A stretch of DNA of 64,000 nucleotides from NCBI RefSeq assembly GCF_002240055.1, contig NZ_CP016753.1:248001-312000 (forward strand), written 5' to 3'. The DNA is from Leptotrichia sp. oral taxon 498. Lineage in GTDB: Bacteria; Fusobacteriota; Fusobacteriia; Fusobacteriales; Leptotrichiaceae. The notes under the pieces were generated by a model. The model worked only from the letters and a program-made list of their open reading frames with translations, made no database searches and had not been told where the DNA came from. A program made the translations under genes and the position numbers. Shown here piece after piece: positions 9,809 to 19,889 of the stretch. Every line of letters starts with the position of its first letter. Position 1 is the stretch's first letter.

Positions 9809-11098
9809 ATGAAAAACAACAAAAAAACAAAACTGCCAATTGGAGTTTCCAATTTTAAAGACATTATTGAAAAAAATTACTATTATTTTGATAAAACAAA
9901 ATTTATAGAAAATATTTTAGAAGATGGCTCTCAGGTGAAATTGTTTACTCGTCCTAGACGATTTGGAAAAACATTGAATATGTCGATGCTGAGATACTTT
10001 TTTGATGTTAAGAATAAAGATGAGAACAGGAGATTGTTTGAAGGGTTGAATATTTCTAAAAGTGATTATTTTGACATGCAGGGAAATTTTCCTGTGATTT
10101 CGATTTCATTTAGAAATTATGATGAAGAAAACTGGGAAAATGGATTCAAGGCTATCAAAGGAATTGTAAAAAGGTTATATTCAGATTATAAATTTTTAAT
10201 TGAAAAAATGGATGAGATTGAAATTGAAGAATTTAATTCTGTGCGAAGAGGATTAGATTCGGTAGAATGGGAGGCTTCTTTACTCAATCTGTCAAAATAT
10301 TTGTATGAATATTATGGAAAAAAGGTGATTGTGTTGATTGATGAATATGATCAGCCTATAATAAATTCGTATATAAAAGGGAATTATGAAAAAGCCATAA
10401 GTTTTTTTAAAAGTTTTTATGGATTAGTTTTAAAAGATAACGAATATCTTGAAATGGGAGTTATGACTGGAATTTTAAGGGTTGCAAAGGAAAATATTTT
10501 TTCTGGATTGAATAATTTAGAAGTTCACACAATTTTAGATGATGAATTTACAGAATATTTTGGGATTATGGAAGATGAAGTGGAGAAAGCGCTTGAAGAT
10601 TTTGGTTTGGAGTATGAATTGAAGGATGTCCAAAAATGGTATAATGGATATTTATTTGGAAATAGGAAGGTTTATAATCCGTGGTCTATTATCAATTTTT
10701 TAAAAAATGGAAAATTGAAACCTTATTGGGTAAATACAAGTGGAAATGCTCTTATTAAATTATATTTGAAAAAGCTAAGAGACAGTATTTTTGATGATTT
10801 CACAAAACTTTTGAATAAAAAAAGTATCTTAAAGATAATTAATGATAATATGACTTTTGGTAATTTAAAAGCTAATTTTGAAAAAAATATTTGGAATTTA
10901 TTTTTTCATAGCGGTTACTTGACTTTGGCAGAAAAATACAATGAAAATGATGTTTATTTGAAAATACCAAATGAAGAGATATTGAAAATGTTTTCGGAAA
11001 TGTTTATAGAAGTATACTTTGACGATTATGAAAAATTTTTGTATATGTCAGATGCTTTAAGAAAAGGAGATATTTCAAATTTTTTAGGTTATTTTTGA
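9809..11098 (+). pseudogene. AAA-ATPase-like/DUF1703-type protein, C-terminally truncated
   Basis: The N-terminus (KLPIGVSNFKDIIEKNYYYFDKT..RPRRFGKTLNMSML) is the characteristic AAA-ATPase-like domain: a degenerate P-loop RRFGKT near residue 51 and the Walker-B-like VIVLIDEYDQPI near residue 178. Full-length relatives run to more than 500 residues and end in a PD-(D/E)XK nuclease-like DUF1703 domain. Here the frame stops at residue 429 (ISNFLGYF), exactly where a hairpin-rich noncoding element and insertion sequences begin, so the nuclease domain is missing. The gene family is common in host-associated anaerobes; its role is uncertain. It could still be translated, but is probably a remnant. 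Confidence 0.75.
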
Positions 11099-11143
11099 TT
11101 ACAAGATGTTATTTTAATTTAGTATAGTTTTTTATTTTTTTAC

Positions 11144-11415
11144 ATAAGGGGAAAGGACCGCCATTTCCCCTTATAATCCCCACGCTCGTCTAAGCATTTT
11201 TTTGAAGCAAAGCCGAAACTCGCACTAAACGTGCTCAAACAGTCGTCTTTACTCCAAAAAAATCACGACACCTTTTGTATAACAGTAGAATTTAAACCGT
11301 CGGAGCATTTTTATGTGCTGACAAAACTGTCTGAGCACAATCAGTGCGAGTTTTTTGGCAGTGCATAAAAATGACGAAGACTAGCCGGGGTGCAGGGGTG
11401 CGGCGATGAGCACTT
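11144..11415. repeat. Hairpin-rich noncoding element
   Basis: Between the truncated ATPase and the insertion sequences lies a stretch less AT-rich than its surroundings with nested inverted repeats. TAAGGGGAAA pairs with TTTCCCCTTA (11144-11175). AAACTCGCACT at 11216 pairs with AGTGCGAGTTT at 11342, and directly inside this GTGCTCaaACAGT pairs with ACTGTcTGAGCAC, giving arms of about 28 bases with one small internal loop. I see no open frame with a start and ribosome site. It could be a small mobile repeat (MITE-like) or a structured RNA. Confidence 0.5.
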
Positions 11416-11617
11416 CTGCTTAAAAAAGAAAAAATTATTTTAGTAACTTTCTGGATTGAATGAAAAACTTAAAATAAGATTTTTTATTTATCCCTAACTA
11501 TTTTACTCTGTCTGATACTTTATATATTATTGCTTTTCATAAAAAAATGTTGTATAATTAACTTAAGAAATGAAATAAAAAAACTTATATTCATTGTTAA
11601 AAAAGGCCAATTTAAAG

Positions 11618-11641
11618 AGAGTTTCAAAACTCTCTTTATTT
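11618..11641. terminator. Hairpin, probable bidirectional terminator
   Basis: AAAGAGAGTTT and AAACTCTCTTT form a perfect stem with a tiny loop, flanked by A and T runs on both sides. Confidence 0.6.
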
Positions 11642-11696
11642 ATAAGGAAATTAAATTCATATTTTTTAGGCATTTACTGATATATTTGATAATTTT

Positions 11697-11719
11697 AAAA
11701 GAGGCGTCAGCCTCTTTTA
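11697..11719. terminator. Hairpin, probable bidirectional terminator
   Basis: AAAAGAGGC and GCCTCTTTT form a perfect stem around a four-base loop (GTCA), with T/A runs on each side. It lies about 60 bases from a similar hairpin, just before the decayed IS91-type gene. Confidence 0.55.
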
Positions 11720-11789
11720 CTCTTCTTTTGCCAAATAAATATATAAATGTCTACGACAAAATATCCAACCTAGTTGGATTAATAAAATA

Positions 11790-13000
11790 TTAATAGTATT
11801 TTTTGAGGGGCGGATATCTGTAATGATAAAATTCCCATACAATCATTTTAACCTTGCATGCTGGATAGTAAAAAGGATTCATCCCGAAAGTCTTGTACAT
11901 CTGCCTTTGATAAAATGAATATCTTGACACAACAATGTTTTTCCTGAAAGCATCAATTGTCTTTTTAAGCCTGTCAGAAATATGCCTTGAATAAAATCCG
12001 TAGCGGTTTACCATCTTAAAGTTCTTAGGGGGCAGATGAATTAAATATGGGAAATAAATTTCTCAGAAGACATAGTAATGTAAGTTTTCTTTTTATCATT
12101 AGCCAGGTCATTAAAAAATAAAGTAAACTCTTTATCAGTAATGTCAGTAATCTTGTATTCAGCAATGGGAGAACGTGCAAGGTATCGTCCAAGATATTTG
12201 ATAATACCTTTTGTGCTGTTAATATCACCATTGCCAACATTAAAGAAAAACCTTTTGTTTTCCTTGTAAAGCTTTGTAGGAGTATTTTTAGCGGCTTTTT
12301 CAATCTTCTTGCTGGGATAGCTGTCGTTTTCAATAATTTTAAGGACGTGGTATTTCCATTGCCCAGCAATAGTGTCAACGTTGAAGTATCTCATTTTCTT
12401 GAACTTAAGATTTTTATTGAAACCTCCTAATGAAACAATGGCATGAATCATTTCAGATCTCTGCCAAAAGTATGAATGACAGAAATGAGACCGTAATGTA
12501 CAATATCGGAATCAGTAAAGTAATATCTGGAATGTTCAGAAATTTTGTTTTTTCTTTTCCTACTGATATTGTGAAAGATGAACTTGAATACCTGGTTAAC
12601 AGTGGCAGAAAGTTTTAACAGAAAGGATCTGTCATAAAAGAAGAACTTTCTACATTCTTGAGGGATAGTAAAAAGGACATGGCGGTGTTCAATATTGAGA
12701 ATATGTTTTTGAATCTTTTCAGTCCATGTCATAGAATACCTGTAACCGCAAGAAGGACAGAGCTTAGACTTGCAAGTAATAGGGAACAGGTGTGTAACAG
12801 GACAGTGAGGACATTTGAACTTGACAAAACCTTTTGAAATATCCCTGCAGGCAAGAAATTTATCAATAGAAAGCTTAATATATTCAAGGGACTGTTGCCG
12901 ATATTATTTTTCTTGCAAAATTTTAAGGAATTTAGTAAAATATTGTTGTTACTGAAAATATATTTCAGTTTATCTTGTATAATGTATGTCATGAATATAT
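11790..13000 (-). pseudogene. IS91-family (Y2/HUH-type) transposase, decayed
   Basis: Read on the minus strand over three frames, the pieces assemble into one IS91-type transposase: an N-terminal zinc-binding part (about 13000-12735, ending CPSCGYRYSM), then MTWTEKIQKHILNIEHRHVLFTIP and VIHTFGRDLK (12732-12448), then IHAIVSLGGF...KYLGRYLARSPIA (12451-12041) and a C-terminal piece (12014-11790). Several frameshifts separate them. At about 12450 roughly ten bases are missing where relatives read WNPHIHAI, so the metal-binding HxH motif has lost its first histidine. The element cannot make an active transposase. Confidence 0.75.
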
Positions 13001-13011
13001 TATACAAAAAA

Positions 13012-13039
13012 ATCAGCCGAATTTCTATTCGGCTTTTTT
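13012..13039. terminator. Hairpin terminator
   Basis: AGCCGAAT and ATTCGGCT form a perfect 8-bp stem around TTCT, followed by seven T on the plus strand and preceded by seven A, so it can act in both directions. It separates the IS91 remnant from the IS1182 transposase. Confidence 0.65.
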
Positions 13040-14796
13040 TACAGTTATCTGATGAGAATTTTTTCTAATCAAAGAAAAACTGTACTAAAAAATTAGAGAA
13101 TCTTATTTCTCTTAAAACTTAATTAACGGCTAATTCATGAAGTTTCATACCTTCACGTTTCTGTACTTTTTTATGAACATATTTTCTTAAATTATATCCA
13201 ATAGCAAATAGTAAAACTTCAACTTTAGTTTTAGATCTTTCACGGTATTTAAAGCGTTTAAAGTTCATGTTCTGTTTTAACACTCCAAATGCCCCTTCTA
13301 CCTGAATACTTATGTTCACTCTAAGCATTATTCCTTTTTCTGTTGCTATATTTTCCTGTGACTGTTTTCTAAATCTTAAAAAATTATCTGATACATAAAG
13401 TTTTTTGTTATGAGATGTATTTTTACATTTTAATGCAAAAGGACATCCCTCACAATTGTTACATTCATATACTTTCTTTTCTGATATGTATCCACTTCTA
13501 TTTTTTTGTTTTAAAGTATATTTGAATTCAAGTTTCTGATTATTTGCACATGTGTATGTATCAGTTTCCTCATTAAATGACATATTTTCCGCCTTAGAAA
13601 TATCCTGTTTAAATTTTCGGGTTTTCTGCTTTTCATAATTTTGTGGCTTTATATATGGAGTATAATTATTATTAAAAAGATATTCATAGTTCTCTTCACT
13701 TTCATATCCTGCATCTGCAACAATATTTCTAAATTTTAAGTTTTTACTTTCCAATACTGACAAAAATGGAATAAGCGTTCTTACATCTGTAGGATTGGGA
13801 AACAAATCCAGACCCACGATATATTCAGAATTTACACCTATCTGTAAATTATATGCCGGTTTCAGCTGACCGTTTTTCATGTAGTCTTCCTTCATTCTCA
13901 TAAACATTGCATCCTTATCTGTTTTAGAGTAACTGTTTCTATTACCACAAATTTTAAGATGCATACTATACTCACTTTCCTTTGCTATGTAGGAAGTTAC
14001 AGTTTCATAATCTCTCTGCTGTTGAGTTTTACGGACTCCCTTTCCATAAACAAATTCAATATTCTTATCTAAGATTTCTTTTTCCAGATGCTTTTCTATT
14101 TCATAGATATCGTTAAATTCAGTATTGTTATTTTCATTAAATGAATGCCAGAAATCATTTACCTTAATTTTTAATTTTTCATAAAATTTGTTAACCGCCT
14201 TCTTCCATACAAATGTATATTTATTTGCATTGGCTTCAATTTTCGTACCGTCAATAAATACATTTTCCAAATCAATTTCATTTAATTCGATTAATTTATT
14301 TATCAGCTGATAGAACAGATCTTCAATTTCTATTTTACAGCTGGAAATAAATCTGGCAACTGTGTTATGATCAGGAGCAGAGCTTCCCCTTAAGATCCAC
14401 ATGTAATTAATATTTTCCCTACAATTTTTCTCTATAGCTCTAGTAGTACTGACACTGTCAAACATGGCATATGCAATGATAAAAAACATTTTATCAGCTT
14501 CAATTTTATGCTTACATCCTTTATTTTTAGAGTATGCTTGCATTAAATATCTATAGTCTAATCCCTCCAATAATTTGCTAATTACTCTAACAGGCGATGA
14601 TTCAGAGATATTCACTCCAATATCCATAGGCAAAAACAATTGATAATTTGGAAAAAATGTAGTAGAATTAGTTGAATGGTTATTGTTTTTTGTCATAATT
14701 CAATTATACCATTTTGCCGAGATTTTATCTCGGTTTTTTCTTTTTTCAGAAAAAAAGAAGCTGAATTCAAAATTTTAACCATTTTGAGACAGCCCC
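13040..14796 (-). mobile_element. IS1182-family insertion sequence, left end not found
   Basis: The right end is clear: bases 14770-14796 end in TTTTGAGACAGCCCC, the usual IS1182-type terminal repeat. I looked for its inverse (GGGGCTGTCTCAAAA) to the left of the transposase and did not find it, so the left border given here is only the end of the last unrelated hairpin. A hairpin CCGAGAT/ATCTCGG followed by six T (14718-14741) lies just inside the right end and would stop transcription entering or leaving the element. Confidence 0.6.
13119..14696 (-). CDS. IS1182-family transposase
   Basis: The 525-residue product has the order typical of IS1182: an N-terminal DUF772-like part with AIEKNCRENINYMWILRG and APDHNTVARF, a DDE catalytic core starting at VFIDGTKIEANANKY, the second conserved region around VADAGYESEENYEYL, a cysteine cluster (CNNCEGCPFALKCK) and the C-terminal ESQENIATEKG...VNISIQVEGAFGVLKQNMNFKRFKYR block carrying the final acidic residue. 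The gene appears complete. TATAAT lies close upstream of its start on the minus strand. It sits immediately beside the serine-recombinase module and may have joined or truncated two mobile elements. Confidence 0.9.
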   Translation of the reverse strand: MTKNNNHSTNSTTFFPNYQLFLPMDIGVNISESSPVRVISKLLEGLDYRYLMQAYSKNKGCKHKIEADKMFFIIAYAMFDSVSTTRAIEKNCRENINYMWILRGSSAPDHNTVARFISSCKIEIEDLFYQLINKLIELNEIDLENVFIDGTKIEANANKYTFVWKKAVNKFYEKLKIKVNDFWHSFNENNNTEFNDIYEIEKHLEKEILDKNIEFVYGKGVRKTQQQRDYETVTSYIAKESEYSMHLKICGNRNSYSKTDKDAMFMRMKEDYMKNGQLKPAYNLQIGVNSEYIVGLDLFPNPTDVRTLIPFLSVLESKNLKFRNIVADAGYESEENYEYLFNNNYTPYIKPQNYEKQKTRKFKQDISKAENMSFNEETDTYTCANNQKLEFKYTLKQKNRSGYISEKKVYECNNCEGCPFALKCKNTSHNKKLYVSDNFLRFRKQSQENIATEKGIMLRVNISIQVEGAFGVLKQNMNFKRFKYRERSKTKVEVLLFAIGYNLRKYVHKKVQKREGMKLHELAVN

Positions 14797-14828
14797 TAAT
14801 GTTACTACCTTGAAAGGAAGGTGAGTTG

Positions 14829-16387
14829 ATGAAAAGGATAACCAAAATAGATGCCTCGGTCACTGCGGAAGTGAAAAAGACTAGAGCAGCGGCATACTGC
14901 AGAGTATCCACGGCCAGTGATGAACAGCTGATAAGCCTTGAGGCACAAAAGACAAATTATGAAAGCTATATCCGGTCAAATGACGATTGGGAGTATGCAG
15001 GCTTGTATTATGACGAAGGAATCACTGGTACCAAGGCAGAAGTCAGAGACGGGCTGCAGGCTCTTCTTAGGGACTGCGAAGATGGGAAGATTGACCTCAT
15101 TATTACAAAATCCATCAGCCGTTTTTCAAGAAATACTACAGACTGTTTGGAGATGGTCAGAAAGCTTGTGGAAATGGGAGTGTTCATATTTTTCGAGAAG
15201 GAGAATATCAACACGGGATCAATGGAAAGTGAATTAATGCTTTCCATTCTCAGCAGTCTTGCCGAAAGCGAATCGGTATCGATTTTGGAAAACTCCAAGT
15301 GGAGCATCCGAAGAAGATACCGGAACGGAACATTTATTATTTCCTATCCGCCTTATGGATACGCAAATATAGAGGGTGAGATGAGAATTGTTCCGGAAGA
15401 AGCAGAAGTGGTAAAACGAATATTTGCTGAATGCCTGGCAGGGACGGGAACCTACACCATAGCAAAGAGGCTGAATGAGAATCATATCCCAACTAAAAAG
15501 AACGGCAAGTGGCATGGCGGAACCGTAAACGGAATTCTGACAAATGAAAAGTATACCGGCGATGTTTTATTCCAAAAGACCTATACGGATGACGGCTTTA
15601 ACCGACACACGAATTATGGCGAGGTTGACCAGTTCTTTTGTGAAACTCATCATGAAGCCATTATCAGCCATGAGGATTTTGAAAGGTGCAGGAGGTACTT
15701 GCTCAAAGAGTTGCAGAAAAAGGCAACGGCATCAATATATCAAGGTATCAGAACCGTTATACATTTTCAGGAAAGATTATATGTGGAGAATGTGGTACGA
15801 CCTTTAAGCGAAGAACCCATTATAAGCCAAGCGGAGATTATATTGCCTGGACTTGCGGACAACATATCGAAAACAGGCATGCCTGCACAATGCTTTATGT
15901 TGAAGAATCGGCAATCAAAAGTGCCTTTACAACAATGATAAATAAGCTGGTGTTTGGTCATCAAAGAATGCTGAAGCCGATGCTTTCATCACTGAAAGGT
16001 ACGGACGACAGAGACAGACTGATACAAATTCAAAGAATCGAGCAGGCAATTGAAGACAGTGCTCTAAGAAAGCAGACCTTGGTAAGCCTTGCATCACAGG
16101 GAATTTTGGAGCCTGCTGTTTACACCGAAGAGTGTACGGCACTGGCGCTTCAGCAAGAACGGCTGTTGGCAGAGAAAAAGACTCTGGTATCCGATATTGG
16201 CGGAGACAGAGAGAAACTGCATGAACTGGAAAAGCTGATGAAGTTTACAGGAAAAGGACAGATGATGGAACAGTTTGATGATGAGACATTTAACAGTTTT
16301 GCAGAAAAAATAGTAATTGCAGACAGAGAGACAGCCGTTATTCATCTGAAATGCGGATTAAAACTGAAGGAAAGGCTGGTGAGATAA
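14829..16387 (+). pseudogene. Large serine recombinase, one frameshift
   Basis: The N-terminus has the resolvase catalytic fold with the nucleophile in [13 protein letters not shown] (about residue 25), LYYDEGITGT and the ISRFSRNT motif. A Recombinase domain (PPYGYANIEG... NGILTNEKYTGDVLFQKTY) follows. At about 15682-15684 one A is missing from a GAAAGG run: the frame reads F-E-R-C while relatives read F-E-K-V-Q. The second frame continues with the zinc ribbon (CGECGTTF...CGQH...C) and the coiled-coil C-terminus to 16387. GGAAGGTGAG precedes the ATG at 14829. Large serine recombinases integrate and excise mobile elements; this one is inactive unless the shift is an assembly error. Confidence 0.8.
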
Positions 16388-16819
16388 ATGAGACATATTC
16401 CATATGGGTACGATATCATAGATGGAAAGGCAGTTATCAATGAAGAAGCGGCTGAACAGGTCAGAACCTTTTTTCAGCATTATTTGAATGGAGTGGCACT
16501 TACCAAGGCGGCAGAACTTGTTGGGATGACGCTGTTTCATGGAAGTGCAGGCAGAATGCTTAGAAATAAGCACTACCTGGGCGATGATTATTATCCGCAG
16601 ATTATTGATAAGGAAACCTTTGATAAGGCAGAGAAACTCAGACAAGAGAAAGCTGCAGGACTTGGAAGAATCAGAGAACTAAAGACAGCAGAAGAGAAAA
16701 TGCCTGACAAGGCGTTTATATTCAGACCTGCTGAAACAAAATATTCTGATCCATTCAGACAGGCAGAATATGTGTATGGATTGATTGAAAGTGAGGCGCA
16801 GACAGATGGCACAAACTAG
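16388..16819 (+). CDS. Recombinase-domain accessory protein of a serine recombinase module
   Basis: The 143-residue product resembles only the middle Recombinase domain of large serine recombinases ([26 protein letters not shown]...[26 protein letters not shown]), with no catalytic resolvase domain. Such short proteins sit between two full serine recombinases in several Firmicutes mobile elements, as here. It starts directly at the stop of the first recombinase and overlaps the start of the third gene by 14 bases, so the three are translationally coupled. It probably helps DNA binding or directionality; this is inferred from position. Confidence 0.75.
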   Translation: MRHIPYGYDIIDGKAVINEEAAEQVRTFFQHYLNGVALTKAAELVGMTLFHGSAGRMLRNKHYLGDDYYPQIIDKETFDKAEKLRQEKAAGLGRIRELKTAEEKMPDKAFIFRPAETKYSDPFRQAEYVYGLIESEAQTDGTN

Positions 16820-18360
16820 AACTGTTACAATGATTCCTGCAAGAAGACGAGTGGGAAATACGGTGCGAGAAGAGGAAAGACCAAAGCTTAGAGTTGCTGC
16901 TTACTGCCGTGTTTCTACGGACAGTGACGAGCAGGCTACAAGCTATGAAACACAGGTGGAGCATTACATCAGTTATATTAAGAAGAATCCCGAATGGGAA
17001 TTTGCGGGAATATTTTCTGATGACGGTATCAGCGGCATCTACACCAAGAAACGAGAAGGCTTCAATAAAATGATTGATGAGTGTATGGATGGAAAAATCG
17101 ATATGATCATCACAAAATCGATCAGCCGATTTGCAAGAAACACTCTGGACTGCCTTAAATTCATAAGACAGTTAAAGGAAAAGAACATTCCCGTATTTTT
17201 TGAGAAGGAAAATATCAATACGATGGATGCAAGGGAGAGGTACTGCTTACCATCATGGCTTCTCTGGCACAGCAGGAAAGCCAGAGCTTATCACAGAATG
17301 TGCAGTACCGATACCAGAACGGGCAGATGAGCATTAATCATAATCGATTCCTTGGTTTTACGAAAGATGAAGATGGGCATTTGATTGTAAAGCCGGATGA
17401 GGCGGAAGTGGTAAAAAGAATTTACAGATAGTATCTGGAAGGGGCAAGCCTCCAGCAGATAGCAAAGGGGCTGGAAACTGACGGCATTCTAACAGGAGCC
17501 GGCAAGAAAAAGTGGAGACCGGAAACCTTGCACAAGATTCTGCGAAACGAAAAATATATCGGAGATGCCCTTCTTCAGAAAACCTATACGGTGGATTTTT
17601 TGAATAAAAAGCGAGTTCAGAACAAAGGAATTGTGCCGCAGTACTATGTGGAAAACAGTCATGAAGCCATTATTCCAAGGGATATCTTCATGAGAGTGCA
17701 GGAAGAAATGGTACGAAGGGCAAACCTTCACAGTGGAGAAAAGCGAAAGAAGAGAGTGTACAGCAGCAAGTATGCACTTTCCAGCATCGTGTGCTGCTCC
17801 AAGTGCGGAGACATTTATCGCAGAATAACAGAGGAAAGCGTTCCACAGTGTGGAGATGCTGCACCAGAGTTGATTTTGGCCCCGGCAAGTGCGATGCACC
17901 AACTATCAGCGAAGCAGAACTCCAAGATGCAGCTGTCAAGGCAATCAATAAGGCACTTAGTGGCAGAGAAGATATGATGAAAGGTTTGCAGGAGAACATC
18001 GAGAAAATATTGTCTGAGGGTTCTGATACGGCAGTTTAGGAAATCGACAGTCGATTATTGGAACTGCAGAAGGAACTGCTCAAGAAAGCCAATGCAAGGC
18101 AGAACTACGATGCTCTTGCTGATGAGATTGAAGCCTTGCGAGAACAGAAACATACAGTTATGGTAGAAAGTGCAGAACGGGAAGGCATAAAGAAGCGAGT
18201 AGCTGAGATGCAACAGTTTCTTGCGGAACAGAAAACGGAAATCACGGAATATGATGAAAGTCTGGTCAGACAGCTAATCGAGAAGATAACCGTGTATGAG
18301 GATCAATTCGAGGTGATGTTCAAGTCCCATACGACTGTGGAGATAAAAAGAATATTTTGA
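16806..18360 (+). pseudogene. Second large serine recombinase, several disabling mutations
   Basis: The intact start ([15 protein letters not shown]) leads into [21 protein letters not shown] and [11 protein letters not shown], a full resolvase domain. Then: a frameshift near 17235 (one G lost in AAGGGAGAGG); an in-frame TAG at 17428-17430 inside VVKRIYR[15 protein letters not shown]; another frameshift near 17826 within the zinc ribbon ([12 protein letters not shown]); and a TAG at 18037-18039 before EIDSRLLELQKELL. The coiled-coil tail continues to 18360. The accumulated lesions show the gene is dead, so this module can no longer move the element by itself. Confidence 0.85.
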
Positions 18361-18363
18361 TGG

Positions 18364-18397
18364 ATACCCTATGGCATTGCTGTGGGGTATTTTTTAT
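18364..18397 (+). terminator. Intrinsic terminator of the serine recombinase module
   Basis: ATACCC pairs with GGGTAT around a loop containing GGCATTGC, followed by six T, immediately after the recombinase stop. Confidence 0.6.
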
Positions 18398-18437
18398 GAC
18401 TTGACATTATTGTCCGGCAGAGTGATTTATATAGACG

Positions 18438-18470
18438 CAAAAAATCCGTTCTGGCGACACCAGAACGGAT
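18438..18470 (-). terminator. Minus-strand intrinsic terminator
   Basis: ATCCGTTCTGG and CCAGAACGGAT form a perfect 11-bp stem around CGACA (18444-18470). On the minus strand it is followed by a run of six T, so it stops transcripts from the integrase direction. Confidence 0.7.
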
Positions 18471-18493
18471 GAAAATGCAAAGTGTATATTTTA

Positions 18494-18516
18494 CGCAGAG
18501 TGTTTTACTCTATGAA
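18494..18516 (+). repeat. Inverted repeat, left copy, flanking the integrase and operon promoter
   Basis: Twenty-two of 23 bases match the reverse complement of 19890-19912. The core is AGAGTGTTTTACTCTATGAA, itself partly palindromic (AGAGT..ACTCT). It lies downstream of the integrase gene. Confidence 0.8.
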
Positions 18517-18521
18517 AAACA

Positions 18522-18554
18522 AGCCATTTCCTTCGATATTACAGGGAAATGGCT
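18522..18554 (-). terminator. Intrinsic terminator of the integrase gene
   Basis: AGCCATTTCC and GGAAATGGCT form a perfect 10-bp stem directly behind the integrase stop codon on the minus strand, followed by TTGTTTTTC. Confidence 0.7.
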
Positions 18555-19709
18555 CTAAATTTGACGATTTATTTGACGGCTAATAAAATCAGAAAGCATA
18601 TTCATGTTTTTCTGCTTCAGCTCCATTGACGGGTGGACATATCGGTTTAATGTTATGTTTACAGATGCGTGTCCTAAAATTTCACTCAGACTCTTAATGT
18701 CAAATCCAAGTTCTATGCACCTCGTGGCAAATGTATGCCTGAGTGCATGGAAGTTCGCCGGGGCAATTCCTGTTTTCTTAATCATAGATTTGAACCTGTT
18801 TTGCATGGTTCGTGGCTCCACATATAGAGTTGTCTTTCCGGTAAGGAAATAGGTATTAGGTGCATTTTGGCGTTCCTGAAGCATAAGCAGGAGCTTAATG
18901 GGAACATCTCTAACGGAGTACGCACTCTTAGGCGCAGAGATGATGATTTCTGATTTATGATCCGAGTTGCTTTTCACTTGAATTCTCTGCATTGTTTTAT
19001 GAACGTGGATACAATTATCTCGAAAAGATATATCTTCCCATTTCAACGCACATACTTCTCCAACACGGAGCCCTGTATAAAGACTTAGAAATATCCCAAT
19101 ACCTGTGTTGCTTGATTCTTTTAACAAATATTCTGTTAACAAGGATTGTTCGGCTTGACTGAGTATCCTCATCTGCTTTTGTGGCTGCTTGACATTTAAG
19201 CCGTTGAAACTGATAAGTGTGCATTGTTTTGTCTCTGCTGTGAACTCAAATATATTTTTCATAACAGAAATAATGCTGTTAACGGTCTTAGGGGCAAGAC
19301 CAGCATTATTTCTTCCACTACTCGTCAGCAATTTCGATATGTAAGATTGGATATCTGTCCTTGCAATATTTGTAATATTTCTCTGTCCAAATTCCGGAAG
19401 CAGATGATTGTTAAGGATATTTATATATTTTGCAGTGCTGGATTCCTTCCACTGCGATTTATTTGCTTGTATCCATTCATCGGATGCTCTGGAAAATGAA
19501 CAAATTAATAACTCTGAAGCTATAACAGGTACTGCAGAGGTGTTTGATGCAAGGCGAGTCTTAGCGTCCGTTAGCTTAATTTTTACTTCCTTATATGAGC
19601 GAGCAAATACATATCCATATTTTGCTTTGCCATTGATTCGATCTCGAATATATCGTCCTTCCCATCTGCCGTCTTTTCGCTTGTAAATATTTTCGCCTTT
19701 TCTCGGCAT
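18555..19709 (-). CDS. Tyrosine recombinase / integrase
   Basis: The 384-residue protein has the Tn916/phage-type architecture: an N-terminal AP2-like arm-binding part (YKRKDGRWEGRYIRD), a SAM-like core-binding domain (residues 75-165) and the catalytic domain with TGLRVGEVCALKW (first Arg), HALRHTFATR (His/Arg), and LGHASVNITLNRYVH (His/Trp position and Tyr nucleophile). No catalytic residue is missing and the gene looks intact. It reads away from the cargo operon. It probably moves the accessory region or part of it; alternatively, because of the inverted repeats on both sides, it may act as an invertase. No excisionase gene is visible next to it. Confidence 0.9.
   Translation of the reverse strand: MPRKGENIYKRKDGRWEGRYIRDRINGKAKYGYVFARSYKEVKIKLTDAKTRLASNTSAVPVIASELLICSFSRASDEWIQANKSQWKESSTAKYINILNNHLLPEFGQRNITNIARTDIQSYISKLLTSSGRNNAGLAPKTVNSIISVMKNIFEFTAETKQCTLISFNGLNVKQPQKQMRILSQAEQSLLTEYLLKESSNTGIGIFLSLYTGLRVGEVCALKWEDISFRDNCIHVHKTMQRIQVKSNSDHKSEIIISAPKSAYSVRDVPIKLLLMLQERQNAPNTYFLTGKTTLYVEPRTMQNRFKSMIKKTGIAPANFHALRHTFATRCIELGFDIKSLSEILGHASVNITLNRYVHPSMELKQKNMNMLSDFISRQINRQI
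18573..18585 (+). repeat. 13-bp direct repeat (TTGACGGCTAATA), copy 1
   Basis: An identical 13-mer occurs at 19737-19749 just outside the integrase start; this copy is inside the last codons of the integrase. Arm-type integrase binding sites would have such a layout. Confidence 0.6.
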
Positions 19710-19736
19710 AATATCACTCCTTTCATGACTCTATTA

Positions 19737-19749
19737 TTGACGGCTAATA
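19737..19749 (+). repeat. 13-bp direct repeat (TTGACGGCTAATA), copy 2
   Basis: This is identical to 18573-18585 and lies 28 bases beyond the integrase start codon. The two copies bracket the integrase gene. Confidence 0.6.
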
Positions 19750-19823
19750 TAGCAGTTTATACAAACTAACTGACATATTTTTGTAGTACACGACAAATTT
19801 CTGCACAATGAACTTGCGACATA

Positions 19824-19852
19824 TTGACAAATAATACGATAAGTTGTATAAT
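19824..19852 (+). promoter_or_regulatory. Sigma-70 promoter reading into the HTH gene and cargo operon
   Basis: TTGACA (19824-19829) and TATAAT (19847-19852) are perfect consensus hexamers with a 17-base spacer. The predicted start near 19859 gives a leader of about 120 bases containing the right inverted repeat (19890-19912). The promoter itself lies inside the segment bounded by the inverted repeats. Confidence 0.75.
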
Positions 19853-19889
19853 TTCAATAGTTATTCGTTGAATTGGTGCTAAAAAACGC

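Noticed and set aside
11530-11793. 87-residue plus-strand ORF between the hairpins and the IS91 remnant
   Set aside because: It runs straight through two terminator-like hairpins, has no ribosome site and a random AT-rich composition.
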